Below, piece after piece: positions 30,393 through 41,077 of a stretch of 64,000 bases of DNA. Made by a program: the position numbers and the translations under genes. A model generated the notes under the pieces. The model made no database searches and was not told the DNA's origin. It saw only the letters and a list, made by a program, of their open reading frames with translations. Every line of letters starts with the position of its first letter. Within the stretch, counting starts at the first letter, position 1. The stretch is taken from contig QEOQ01000165.1 of assembly GCA_010279815.1 (NCBI GenBank), forward strand, positions 462,756-526,755. The letters run 5' to 3'. The DNA comes from Brachionus plicatilis (lineage: Eukaryota; Rotifera; Eurotatoria; Ploima; Brachionidae).

Positions 30393-32333
30393 ACAATGCT
30401 TTCAGATACTTCCAGTTATATTTTTTGATCTTTTTTAATTTAAAAAGGAAATTTTATTTAAATAATGAGAAAATATACGCAGTCTTAATATATTTAAGGC
30501 AAAATATTTTTAATTTCAAAAATAATTATGACTGACAAATTTTTGTTCCGTTTAACAAATTTTTGTATGTTGTGACATTTTTTTTTTTTCATCAGTTTCT
30601 TAATTTAAGAAATAATAAAAATTTCTTTAATTTACAAATAACATTTTATTCCTTAAATTTTTAACATAGTTTCGTTAATTTAGTTTTGACATTAAAATAT
30701 TTTGGAATTTATTTACAGTAAATCAAAATTTGCACTTTTTAAGTGACCTTTAGAATACTAAAAAAATCAAAAAAATTCTGATAAAAATATTAGTTTCAAA
30801 ACAAAAGATTTAAAAGTATTAATTTTACCTGTAGATCCAAAAATTTGCTGGGCCAAAAAAACTGAGTTAAAAAGAACTGTCATTTAGAGGCCACGTATTT
30901 TTAGATTTAAAAAATTGTAAACATTTTTTTAAGTTTTTGAATTATTCTAATTTTTAATCAAAAAAATAAATGAAAGTTTGGGACACCTAGCACAAATAGG
31001 CAAAAGGTGTATTTTTTTTGCCTAAACTTGGTAAAATACTTGGTAAACATAAATAGTAGTAATTAAGTAAATTTTAGCCTTATCTGATTATTCTTTGATA
31101 TATTAACATGGGTCTAAAAATTTTGCAAAAAATTAAAATATAAATACTTAAAGACCTTTCAAAAATTTCTATGCTACTTCAAATATAATTTTAAAAAAAA
31201 TCTGAAACTAAATTTTCTAATATTTTTAATGACAAATATAAATTAGTGAATTTAAAAATTTAAAAAAAATTAAACAATAAAAAATTGATTTTTCCCGTAT
31301 ACCTTTGCAAAGAGTAATATTCAAAAAAAAAAACTTTAAAAAATTTTTTACTCCGTTATGATCTTTTATACAAAATCCACACTTTCTCAAAATTTTAAAG
31401 ATAATAGCAATTCTCTTAATATAGGATGCCAGACTAAGCTCCTTGCTCGACATCTTGGGGTGTCATAAATTTTAATAAGAGATTAAACCGGGCTCTGGTT
31501 GTATCAATTTATATAAGTATCACTGTACATGTTTCTTGATACGCCAGAACAGTCTCCATTAGAGACAAGACTCAAGGATAGAAAAATTAGAGGTTTTATT
31601 GATTTACCAATTAATAAAACTAACGAATTAAAGAAAATAAGGAATTTTAAAAGAATTGACATGAGGAAGACCACAAAAAGTTAAATAATTTTTTTTTCCT
31701 TTGAATTTTTAAAGATAAATTCTTTTTTTTCATAGAATTTTTCCTTAGATAAAATGTAAAAAAACTTAATCTATTATTTAACTAAAAATATAATTTAATG
31801 TCTTTAAGCTCATAGTGCTATGATATTATCAACCTTTTTAATTTTTTGTTTTTTAAAAAAATTACCAAAAAAAAAAAAATCAAAAAAAAATTTTTTTATT
31901 TATTAAATATAAATTTTGAACAAATTTTTGTCATTTTTCCAAATTTACTTGCCAATCCTCTTTGGTCAATGACTGAAGTCTTTTAAAGTATTTGCGAGAT
32001 ATCAGTACCCAGATAATTCCGTAAATTAATAAAACACCGGTTAAAGGATAAAATGGATCAAACAACAACTCGCACTTTACATCACCGACATCCATTACTT
32101 TGGTTGAATTATAATTGATAATTAAATTTGTACTATTTGACTGAATTATATCACATTTTTTAAAAGTGAGTAGATTGATGGCAAATAATGAGCTAGTTTT
32201 GGATAAAATTGATCCCAGACTAGGCCAAAAAGCTAAAAATGTCATGTAAGTTCCTCCAATTAGTCGATCTGTTATTCTAGCATTAAAGCCTCCAAGAGTT
32301 ACACAAGCCCCAAATCCAAAGCAATCTTTTATT
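30393..32333. repeat. segmental duplication, copy 2 (ancestral arrangement)
   Basis: Direct repeat of 24992-26284, separated from it by about 4.1 kb. It carries 673 extra bases (30901-31573) that interrupt the match between CCACGTATTTT and AAGGATAG. These include the probable first exon of the neighbouring gene and part of a plus-strand reading frame, so a deletion in copy 1 is likelier than an insertion here. Confidence 0.88.
31529..31684 (+). CDS. possible small ORF or last exon, 51 residues
   Basis: MFLDTPEQSPLETRLKDRKI, then RGFIDLPINKTNELKKIRN, then FKRIDMRKTTKS and a TAA at 31682-31684. A splice acceptor (ATATAAG) lies at 31511-31517, so it could be a terminal exon. In copy 1 of the duplication the same frame ends early (AAG to TAG after DMR). 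Composition is protein-like, but no relative is known to me, and it lies opposite the SLC33A1 3' flank. Confidence 0.3.
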   Translation: MFLDTPEQSPLETRLKDRKIRGFIDLPINKTNELKKIRNFKRIDMRKTTKS

Positions 32334-35300
32334 AAACTTAACAGAAACAAAAAGAAATAAAATTGAATTGAATAGTTTCCTTCTTTGTCTCGAAAAATAG
32401 ACAAATTTTTTAGAAATATACAAAATATAACCATTATTATAATCCTTTTTAAATTAAAAAAATAAAAATATGATAATTAAAAAAAATTATTTTTACTTTA
32501 ATCCAATAAATATGTTAAAATATTTAAGAGGCTTTGGTCCTTTTAGAAATTTACTCAAAACTATTGGAATCAGTGTTAGAATTGGAGACAAAACTATTCC
32601 CATTAGACTAAGCTTTTCTCTTGTAAATCCATTCTCAACCAATTTAAGCCTAATTACGCTCTCTGTCCAAAAGCTAAATCGAAATGTTGCCATTAAAATT
32701 ACCAATATACGAATGGGCTTAATGCAAAGAATCTTCCAAATAATGATGTAAGTTTGCCAAATCGACCGATTTTTTGAATCCATTTCATGTCTTTCAATTA
32801 TTAAGCGTTCAGATTCAATTTTTAACTTTTTGAGATTGTACTCATTTTTGAACAAGAGAACCATTATTGAAGTAAAAATGGAAATTGATCCAAAAATATA
32901 GAAAAATTCTAAACTTATAAATTTTTACTTTAAATTTATTGTTAAGAAATCGGAAAATAAATTACTTTCCAGGGTAACTATTCCATGTTCTTGGGGTACA
33001 AGATTCAGAAAAGGTCTGATATACTTGTTGCTAAACTCTACAGACTCGAATATCAAAAATCCGGCATTTCCTACAAACTGACCGATTCCAAATCCAATTG
33101 AATTGCATAAAGCTTGAAGAGGTGCATTTTTTCTAATTTAAATTTTTTTTAATTGAATTAATTTAATATTTATTTACAGTAAAAAATCATTATTTCTTCT
33201 TTTGGTATCGATTTTTTTCTATTTTTAATAATACATTTTAATTAAAAAGCCTCAGTTACATCAGAAAAATATTATTTATAGTTTATATTTTCTTTTTGTT
33301 AGAAGTTTCGATAATCAAAAAAAATTAAAATTAATAATGCCAAAAATCTTTTGCTAGAGGCATTGTGTATTCTGGAATAAAAGTTTTGTTAAATCTATCA
33401 GTCAGTTAAGTTAGTCTCTGTACAAACTGTTCAATTGTTTTTTGTTCCAAAATGCACAATTCTAATGTTATTTATCAAAGCAATAAAATGACCCAAGCAG
33501 TTATTAAAGAAGTAAATTGATCGTAAATGATATTTTTCTTTGAAAGATGTAATATTTTTGAAGTTTATTTATTAAGAGATCAATATTTTTATGCCATTTT
33601 AGTCTTATTTATTTTAATTAAAATAAAAAAAATAATTATTTAGTTATATTCAATAAAGATCATAATTTTTTTTCAATTGAAATTAAAAACGAAATTGAGA
33701 CTTTTTATGACTTATTTGATAATTTGTTGGAAAGCTTATATCTAAAATTTTTTTTTCTTTTTATTCGCTAATAGTGGAGCATTGGCTCATTAATTTCGAT
33801 TTACACTCAAGTAGATCACTTGCCTTAACACTTGCCCCATGTAATTTTTTTTCTTGATTTCTGATTTTGGCTAGAACTCACCTTGATATTTTTTTCGGGC
33901 ATAGTTCTAGTCGGAGTTGTTCAAAAGCTATTAGAGTCAAAGTCAAGTCATTTGACTTGACTTCAAATTTTGACTTTAATATTCTAAGTTGATAATAATT
34001 AAACTCTAAGATAGAAAGCCTTAAAACTGTAATTCTTCAAATAGATTAAATTTTGTTTTGAATTTATGATGATCTACAACTTTTAGGATGAGTTTGGTAT
34101 TTTGAATTTTAGTACAAAAAAAACAAAATATACCAAAAATTAAATTCTATTTGACCATAATATATTTTATAAATTGTATCAGCTGATAGTTTAGCAGAAT
34201 CATAATGATGGTACAGATGATGGATCAGATGTGTCAAGTTGAAGTTTATGATCAGTTTTTGATGCTCAAAATGATCAAATAAAACTAAAACTATAGAATA
34301 AATTTCAATTTTTTATGCAATTAATTCCCGGGTTTAACATACTTTGTTAAATCTAAAGGTAAAATCTGCAAAAGTCTGCAAAAAATCATTATTTCAATGG
34401 TGTACACTCTGCAATGTGCATTTTGATGATGCAGAGTTTTTTTTTTATTTAGAATAGTATGTTAAATCCAAAAATGTATCTCTGGATTATTTCTATTGAG
34501 AAATAACAATTTAGTTAATAGTTTTAGTTTGATTTGATCATTTTTAGCATCAAAAACTGATCATAAACTTCGAATTGCCTCAAATGTTCTATTTTACAGA
34601 GCATGTTATGGTCCGATAGAACTAAGTTTGGGCACATTTTGTTTTTGTACCAAAATTTACAATCTCTTGACTGACTTTAAATTTTTTGAAACTAATAGCT
34701 GGCTTAAAATGTACCTATGATTGGTTGAAAGCTGTTAGTACAGGCGTCAGCTAGGCATTGTGAAATTTGGTACAAAGATCAAAAACAAAACATAAAAATT
34801 CCAAAGCTTAAGTTCTGAAGGACCAAAACTGTACTGATTCTGCAAAACTCAGAAAATAGTTAATTGGGGATTCTACATTTTATTTAAAAATTCAATTCAA
34901 CTTTAAGTGGTGGTACAAAGGATGTATCAGCTGCTACAATTTACAGAACATGTTTTGGTCCTTCAGAACTTAAGCTTTGACACTTTTTATGTTTTGTTTT
35001 TGATCTTTGTACCAAAATTTACAATGCCCGTCAGCTAACGCTTCGGCTTGGGGCAAAATCTTCACTAACCTAACCCATTCCTTACTGCAACTAATATTAA
35101 GATTAAGATATTTATTAATCATTGTAGTTTGTCATTTAAATTTTATAAATTTCTTTTATTTTAATCTCTAAGCTTTTAAAGAAAATCTAAAAAAAATTTT
35201 CAAGTTTTTTTTTAAACTTTTTGAATTTTATTTCAAATTTTTTGAAAATGAGTATACGATAATTATTCAATGATAATTCCTTCTTTAAAATTATGATTAA

Positions 35301-36597
35301 TTGACTAAAAATTAATTTCCCAATAAAACTTAAATTTCAATTGGGATTCTTTTTATTTGTTTATTAGAAAAATAATGTCTACTGTTCTAGTTAACTGGTC
35401 GATTTAAATCCAAGGTAATTGAAACTATAGTCATTTTATTTGATTATTAATTTAAATAAATGGAATTGATCTGGTGACTAATTTTCTTGATTAATTATTT
35501 TCTTGATTAACTGAAAGTTCTTATTTTTTAATTTTAAAGAATTAATTAACAAAAATCGGATAGATTTAATTAGGTAAAGGATCGACTTGAGTGGAAATGA
35601 AAAGTAATGACCCTTTGCTCCACAAGGAGTTAATAAGAAAAAAAAAATAAAAAATATAAATTTAATTAAGTTCAGTTAATAAATTTTAATTCTTTAAACA
35701 ATATATAACTAACTGAAACTTTTTATTTTTCTGAAGGAGCTTGGCTCGATCAGAATTTACTTAATAAATAAATAAATAAATAAGTCATAAGTCCGGACTT
35801 TTTTGTAAAATTTGCTAGATCAGGCTTCATATCAAAAAATTTATATACTCTTGGGTTGTCTAATGCAATTGATTTGCCATATATCAGAATTTTGTTGCAA
35901 TTTTAGCATAAATTTCTTCTTCAGTATTCAAAATTTTAAAGCCGGGACTTGGAATTTGAAAAAAAAAAAATCCGGGCTTGGACTTGACTTGAGACTTGTG
36001 ACTTTTAAACAACTCTGAATAAAAGTAAATTCTTTCAAAATGACCAAACTGTATATATTTTGGAAATAAAAAAATCAAAATCACTTACTCCATTAGAAGA
36101 TCAAGAGACCATGCATCAAGAGCCACGTCTTGGGTTGCACTTAGAAAGACAATCAGCCCAAAAAACAAAGCAAGTAGAAAGATTTCTTTTTTTTTATGTT
36201 CTATGTTTTCGTCAATAAGTTTGTTGACTCGAGAGGCCAAGATTATCATAACTAGACCAGAAATAAACTGACACGAGACAACCCATGTTTTTCGTCTACC
36301 AATCTTGCGGACAAAAAATGCGTCAATTAAGGGTGCCCATAACAATTTGAGTGAAAATGGCCAAATGGCAAAACTGTATGTGCCTTGTTCTGAATAGGAT
36401 ACTTTTCTGGTGCTGAGTATCAGTGGAATGCTAAAGGCCAGGCCGATCGGAATGCCGAGAATAACATAGAGAAATGTGAGAAAAAAAATGTTGTTCAAGT
36501 CTTCTGATTTTTTTGCCTGATTAAAAGGCTTTTCGTTTTTGTTCTCTTCAAATAAACTGATTACTTCTACTTGATCTTCTGGAACTTGTGCAAGCAT
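31931..36597 (-). CDS. SLC33A1: acetyl-CoA transporter 1 (SLC33A1/AT-1)
   Basis: ER membrane carrier that imports acetyl-CoA into the lumen for protein acetylation (known role of the family). Four exons in phase: 36089-36597 (ATG at 36597), 32966-33132, 32497-32908 and 31931-32444, giving 533 residues against about 549 in human. Introns are 2956, 57 and 52 bp. Hallmarks: SFAIWPFSLKLLWAPLIDAF, VRKIGRRKTWVVSCQF, LSATQDVALDAWSLDLL, ALCNSIGFGIGQFVGNAGFL, FESVEFSNKYIRP, PQEHGIVTLEKFFYIFGS across the 57-bp intron, LKLVENGFTREKLSLMGI, FLKGPKPLKYF, and RITDRLIGGTYMTFLAFWP near the end. Exon joins restore the family alignment exactly, which supports the splice choices. A GTG further upstream was not used because the ATG follows a splice-acceptor-like TTAG. 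The last exon has a dead duplicate at 25882-26284. Function is confident; regulation is not visible. Confidence 0.92.
34096..34666. mobile_element. older copy of the GGCATTGT element with a nested palindrome
   Basis: The ends (GGTATTTTGAATTTTAGTAC at left; TTTTTGTACCAAAATTTACA ATCTC at right) are diverged versions of the termini at 34754-35028. Inside, 34237-34577 is a separate inverted repeat: AAGTTTATGATCAGTTTTTG and onward at left, with its complement ending TGATCATAAACTT at right, arms of about 55 bp. So one foldback element inserted into another, all within an intron. Confidence 0.65.
34754..35028. mobile_element. 275-bp MITE with 9-bp target-site duplication
   Basis: Starts GGCATTGTGAAATTTGGTAC and ends with the complement of GGCATTGTAAATTTTGGTAC. 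The arms continue for about 75 bp (GATCAAAAACAAAACATAAA, CTTAAGTTCTGAAGGACC). It is flanked on both sides by the exact 9-mer CGTCAGCTA (34745-34753 and 35029-35037). Nine-base duplications are typical of Mutator-like elements; the superfamily assignment is inference. Confidence 0.88.
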
Positions 36598-37571
36598 ATC
36601 TAATATAACTAAATTTAATGACACATTTTAGTAGAAAAAAAATTTTAAAGTTATTTCTCTAAAAGTTTAATATATTGAATTTTTTTAAAAATTTTATCTC
36701 TCAATAAATATTTTTTATAAGTTTTTTCAAAAATAAATTTTAAAACAATTGAAAAATTTATGAATTTATTATTAATGATTTATTTCTGGCAAAAACAAAT
36801 CAATAAAATCAAATCGGCTTATTAATAAAAAGAGTCTAAAAAAGCATTACGTAAAGTTTTTTACACTTAAAAAATCTAGTCAAAATGTGAATCCAGCTTT
36901 AAATTGATTTTATTTTATTTATTTATTATTATAATATATATGAAGTATATTTAAGTTTTGAATGCGTTAGAAAGAATGAGAAAAACCTAGATACAAATTA
37001 TGCTTTTTTTCTTAAGTAGGTTCATTTTGTTTGAGTTTTATTTTCAAATTGGAAATAAATTTTTGCCTAGATTTCATAACAGAAAAATAACAGACTTATA
37101 TAGTCGAAATAACAAAAAAGGAAAATAATAAGCTTTCAAAAAAATTTGGTTGGTGAAAAAAAATTGAAAATGTAAAAATAATCATAATTTATTTTTTAAA
37201 TGTCTAATAAAAATATTGCACAAAATAGTAATTAAATCTAAATTTATGATTCGATTATTAAAATATTTTAATATTCTAATAAGTTTTAAGGGAAACACTT
37301 TAATTAAATTTAATAGCTATAACAAAATTATAAGGAGTATTTTAATTACAATATTTTAGGATCCATTTGTTTTATTTTAAAAAATAATAAAATGATTTTC
37401 GAAATTTATTCTAAACCCTTTATTCTAAAATTAATTATTTTTTGAATTTTTCTTAGTGCAATTTTGTAGAAAAAAATAAAAAATTAAATTGATTGTTTAT
37501 CTTTATCACTTGGATAAAATTTTATAAAAGGACTTTTCAAAAAAATTGAAATTTATTCATATAATAAAAAC

Positions 37572-37658
37572 CTGATAAGATATTAATTGCTAGCGTCAGT
37601 ATTAAATAGACACCGGTCTTTCTTGTAAACAAACAGGAATATATAATAAAAAAGAATA
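37572..37658 (-). other. possible 87-bp exon coding a membrane-like segment
   Basis: Minus strand, bounded by an acceptor (TTTTAAG) and a donor (CAGGTTTTTA). Reads VFFFIIYSCLFTRKTGVY, then LILTLAINILS. Its phase would allow joining to the SLC33A1 first exon just before its ATG (giving ILSDMLAQVPED), but the human N-terminus is cytosolic, so this join is doubtful. It may be a chance hydrophobic frame or belong to another transcript. Confidence 0.2.
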
Positions 37659-38146
37659 CTTAAAATATTCTAATCATTTTAAATAAACGTTAGATAAATA
37701 AATAAAAAAAATTTAATTATAGAAAACTTTAATATTAAAAGTGATGATTAATTTAATAAAATTATACTGCTTTGATTCTTTTTAAAAAGTTAATGAAATA
37801 ATCAGAATATTTGAACTCTATTTTTATTGATGATGAAACATTACAAAAATGTAATTTATTTAAAAGAAAATCTTGATTTAATTATCTTTTTTTAAAACAA
37901 TTTAAAAAATTTCTTAATTACTACTTAAAAAAGTTTTTTAATCAATTTTTGACTCTTAATATTATTATTTTAATCATAGAAATCTTAATTAAAATAAAGA
38001 AATCATTTGATTAGAACAAAATTCTATATGTTGATACGAGTTTTAACAGACGATCCATAAATTAGTCATGATAAAAATCCATAAGGTTAACAAATATTTT
38101 TTTGCCAATTCGATACGAACTTGAACTATTAAATATTAGAATAAAT

Positions 38147-38446
38147 TGCAGAGTTGTTTAAAAGTCACAAAATAAAGTTTAAGTCATTTAAAAAAATTCC
38201 AATTCCAAATGACTTATTTTTTTAACTATTGAAGCTTTTTATTTTTAAAGTCCGAGTCAAATACTTTAAATTAAAAAAAAGTATGAAAAACATGAATTTT
38301 CAACCGTTCTAGGTAGTTAATATAGGGGCCTTTTTAAAGTCAAAATCACTAAAATTTAAGTCCAAGTATGGACTTTAAAAAAAAAAAAATTTACAAGTCC
38401 AGACTTGGACTTGACTTGAGACTTGTGACTTTTAAACAACTCTGAC
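38147..38446. repeat. AAGTC-family inverted repeat, about 300 bp
   Basis: Begins GCAGAGTTGTTTAAAAGTCA and ends TGACTTTTAAACAACTCTGA, the complementary terminus. Subterminal AAGTC/GACTT units on both sides. A longer version of the element at 29147-29311. Confidence 0.7.
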
Positions 38447-38654
38447 AAATTGACAAGATTAAATTTTAAATTAAATTTATATAAGTTTTTTTTTTAAACA
38501 TAACACTCAATTTGGTTGCCAATCAACCAAAATATTTCTTTTTTTTTAATCCCTGGCAAAATTAATTGTTATATTTTCTGTACGATTTGAGAGAATTCTT
38601 AAGTTTTCGAAAAACTATTTTAAAAAAGTTATTTTTAATCTTTAAAAAATTATT

Positions 38655-38790
38655 ATGGGGCTGTGTAGTTCGTTTCAATTCGATCTTTTCAATTCAGAAA
38701 AGTTTAAATAAAAAGGATAATTCAGTTCCATAAACTAGAGCTGTTTTTCTGAATTGAAACCATCAAATTGTAAAAAATTTCACAAGCCTT
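38655..38790. repeat. short TIR element, GGGCTGTG family
   Basis: Left GGGGCTGTGTAGTTCGTTTC AATTCGATC; right end in reverse complement AAAGGCTTGTGAAATTTTTT ACAATTTGATGG. Related pieces at about 46480-46775 (ends CAAATTGAAAAAAACTTCAC) and 63165-63390 (ends TTGAAATTAACTTCACAGCC). No clear target duplication. Confidence 0.5.
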
Positions 38791-40075
38791 TATTTTTAAT
38801 ATTCCTTAGTGATTAAGATAATGAGTTTATTTAATCAAATTAAGAGAACAAAAATTCTGATAAAACTTCATATTTTATTAACAATAATTTTCAAGATGAC
38901 TGTAATATTATTTTTATTAAATTTTATTGATTTTTCGCTCTGTAATTAAAAAAAATGAGAATGAAATTTTCACACAACTTAATTTATATTGAAAAGGCAG
39001 ATGATAAAAATTTTTTTTTACTAAATACAAATAGAAAAAATAATTAGGACATGAAAAGATTAAAGACGAATTAAATTTAAGCACGATTTTGTAATTTAAA
39101 GAACAAATATCGTGGCACGATATTTTTACATCATTTGTTATAATTGAATTTTTGTTGTAAATGAATTTTTTTTATTAAAATAAAAAATTTAAATAATCTT
39201 TCCTACGCTTAATTGAATAAAATAAAAAATAATATTAAGGTTTATTTTATGAAAACTTTTCTTTTAAATTTTTTAAAAATTTTATATAGATTTCATTACT
39301 AATTATAAAAATCTTTTAATTATTAGGCTGATTTAGTGTTCTCAAACTATTCCTAATTCGAAAGAAGAAGTACAGAAGTGAAAATATTTGTAAAGCTTTC
39401 AAATTCAATTTGTCGTTTTTTTTTAAATAACCAAATAATTGTTAAAAATTTTAAAAAACGATTATTAGTAATTTTCCAAATAAAAATAAAAAATTAAGAC
39501 GAAAGCATTAGCTTTCGGGGGAGATAGAATAAATTTGTTTGGTCATGAATATATTTTTTTAACAAAGCTTTTTTCAAATTTAATTGAAAAAAAAATGTAT
39601 CACCCAATATTCAATTTAAAATTGTTTTGCCATTATGTTTTTATTATCAAAATCATAAAATAAATTACCTTTTAAATATTAATAGTAATATTTACTTCTA
39701 AATGAAAAAAACATTTGAAATTATATATTTTTAAAGATTTTAAATTACTAAACAATTTTTTTACAAAAAAAAAATTGATAAAGAGATTGAAAATTTCTCT
39801 TCAATTTGATCGTTTAAAATTGAATTATTTTTTAAGGTTATCCCTAATACACGGACCCGGACTCCGGAAAACGGACTCACGGACCCGGACTTTTCGAGCC
39901 TAAAGCATGGACCCGGACTTTTGAAAAATTTGCTAAAACACGGACCCGGACTTTCAGATTCTAATATCCGGACTCCGGACAAAATTTATTAAAAATGAAT
40001 GATTTAAAAATGACACAAAATTATATTATAGAATTTAGTGTTCATCACAAAAAACGAAAATTTAACGGCAATTCA

Positions 40076-40363
40076 TTATATAAAAATAAATTTTAAAATT
40101 TTGACAAATTTTTCTTTTCTCTCTTTGGACCTATTGATTTGTTTTTTAGCATTTAAAACAGCAACTAACGCCTCAAAACCATCATTAGTAAAACAATTCT
40201 TATAAGTATTAAAATCTATATTTACAACACCACACGGCAAATCATCTGGTTTGACAATTATATCACATTCATCAATTAAATTTTTAAAATCAAACGCTTT
40301 CGATTCCAAAATTAAAAATAAAACATTTTTTTGTTTTTTTGTCATTATTTCATTTTTTTGCAT
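40076..40363 (-). CDS. 95-residue ORF inside the GGTTATCCCTAA element
   Basis: ATG at 40363, stop at 40076. Reads MQKNEIMTKKQKNVLFLILE, then SKAFDFKNLIDECDIIVKPD, then DLPCGVVNIDFNTYKNCFTN, with a basic C-terminus (NRSKERKEKFVKILKFIFI). It is the only open frame in the element, is complete, and lies between the two subterminal arrays. It is far too short to be a transposase. It could be the remaining end of one, or an accessory protein. I do not recognise it. Confidence 0.4.
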   Translation of the reverse strand: MQKNEIMTKKQKNVLFLILESKAFDFKNLIDECDIIVKPDDLPCGVVNIDFNTYKNCFTNDGFEALVAVLNAKKQINRSKERKEKFVKILKFIFI

Positions 40364-40459
40364 GCAGTTTTTTAAATACTTTTTTTGTTTAAAATTATTA
40401 CTAGGATTCCGGAATCCGTGTTTTAGTCTTTAAAATAATCCGGAGTCCGTATTTTAGTA

Positions 40460-40643
40460 ATTCATTTTTTTCCCACGTCCGGGTCCGTATTTTAGTACTT
40501 CATTTTTTTCCCACGTCCGGGTCCGTATTTTAGTAAAACAGTTTTTTCCCACGTCCGGGTCCGTGTTTTAGGCCTGAAAAGTCCGGGTCCACGAGTTCGT
40601 TTTCCGGAGTCCGGGTCCACGAGTTCGTTTTCCGGAGTCCGGG
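40460..40643. repeat. subterminal tandem repeats of the 828-bp element
   Basis: Three units of about 38 bp (TTTTTTCCCACGTCCGGGTC then CGTATTTTAGTA) from about 40460 to 40573, followed by two units of about 28 bp (CCACGAGTTCGTTTTCCGGA then GTCCGGGT) at about 40589-40643. The left end has complementary, less regular copies (39850-39980). Such arrays often bind a transposase. Confidence 0.8.
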
Positions 40644-40694
40644 TCCGTGTTTTAGGGATAACCATTTTTTAAATTAAAAAAGATATTTGAAAAA

Positions 40695-40995
40695 ACGGAA
40701 TGGAAAGGATGGAACAGACAGAGAGAAATTTGAATTTGCCGCATATCAAGAAGGTTCAAAAGCAAATGAAACCAAACCACATTTGTTCAAAGTTTTTGTC
40801 AATAAGGTCGAAATTGTTTGTTTCGAAAGCATCAATAACTTTACGAATGTAAATCGAAACACCACCATTCTTAAATAGAGAATAGCTATCCTAGCAATTG
40901 ATTGACTTCGAGTTGAACCAAGTCTCTGTTACCATAACTAAATGTGAAAAATCATTAGCCTGTATGAGCGAGTTGTATGCATCCGATTAAGTCTC
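40695..40995 (-). pseudogene. fragment of a LINE APE-type endonuclease
   Basis: Minus strand reads AYNSLIQANDFSHLVMVTET then WFNSKSIN, a stop, DSYSLFKNGGVSIYIRKVID and NFEQMWFGFICF. The T-E-T-W block, the GGV-x-IYI block and the following FEQMWF are hallmarks of the endonuclease half of Jockey/CR1-type LINEs. At least two in-frame stops. It adjoins the 828-bp element. Confidence 0.7.
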
Positions 40996-41077
40996 ATTCG
41001 TATAAATACATGTTAATACCATCAGTTTTTTCTTGTTATTATTTTTGATTTTGTTATTTGAATTTGCGCTATTTATA

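Larger units (their letters stand above)
33133..36088. other. large SLC33A1 intron carrying several small repeats
   Basis: Contains an AAGTC piece (33905-33985), a nested TIR element (34096-34666), a young TIR element with target duplication (34754-35028), a LINE-like 3' tail with TAAA repeats (35735-35790) and a longer AAGTC-family stretch (35787-36020). No exon seen inside. Every other intron found in this gene is near 55 bp, so the size appears to come from insertions. Confidence 0.7.
36598..39835. other. AT-rich spacer with scattered repeats
   Basis: Upstream of SLC33A1. Holds the possible exon at 37572-37658 and the repeats at 38147-38446 and 38655-38790. Otherwise A/T-rich with no coding sense. 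Confidence 0.4.
39836..40663. mobile_element. 828-bp TIR transposon with GC-rich subterminal arrays and 9-bp target duplication
   Basis: Left end GGTTATCCCTAATACACGGA CCCGGACTCCGG; right end in reverse complement GGTTATCCCTAAAACACGGA CCCGGACTCCGG. It is flanked by ATTTTTTAA on both sides (39827-39835 and 40664-40672); the flanking 9-mer is exact but low in complexity. Both subterminal zones are filled with CCGGGTCCG-type units, strikingly GC-rich against the genome. The centre is AT-rich and encodes one 95-codon frame. A solo end of the same family is at 14766-14788. Confidence 0.88.

Noticed and set aside
39850..40643. CCGGGTCCG arrays considered as telomere-like or satellite DNA
   Set aside because: They are confined between two matching terminal repeats with flanking 9-bp duplications, so they belong to a transposon.
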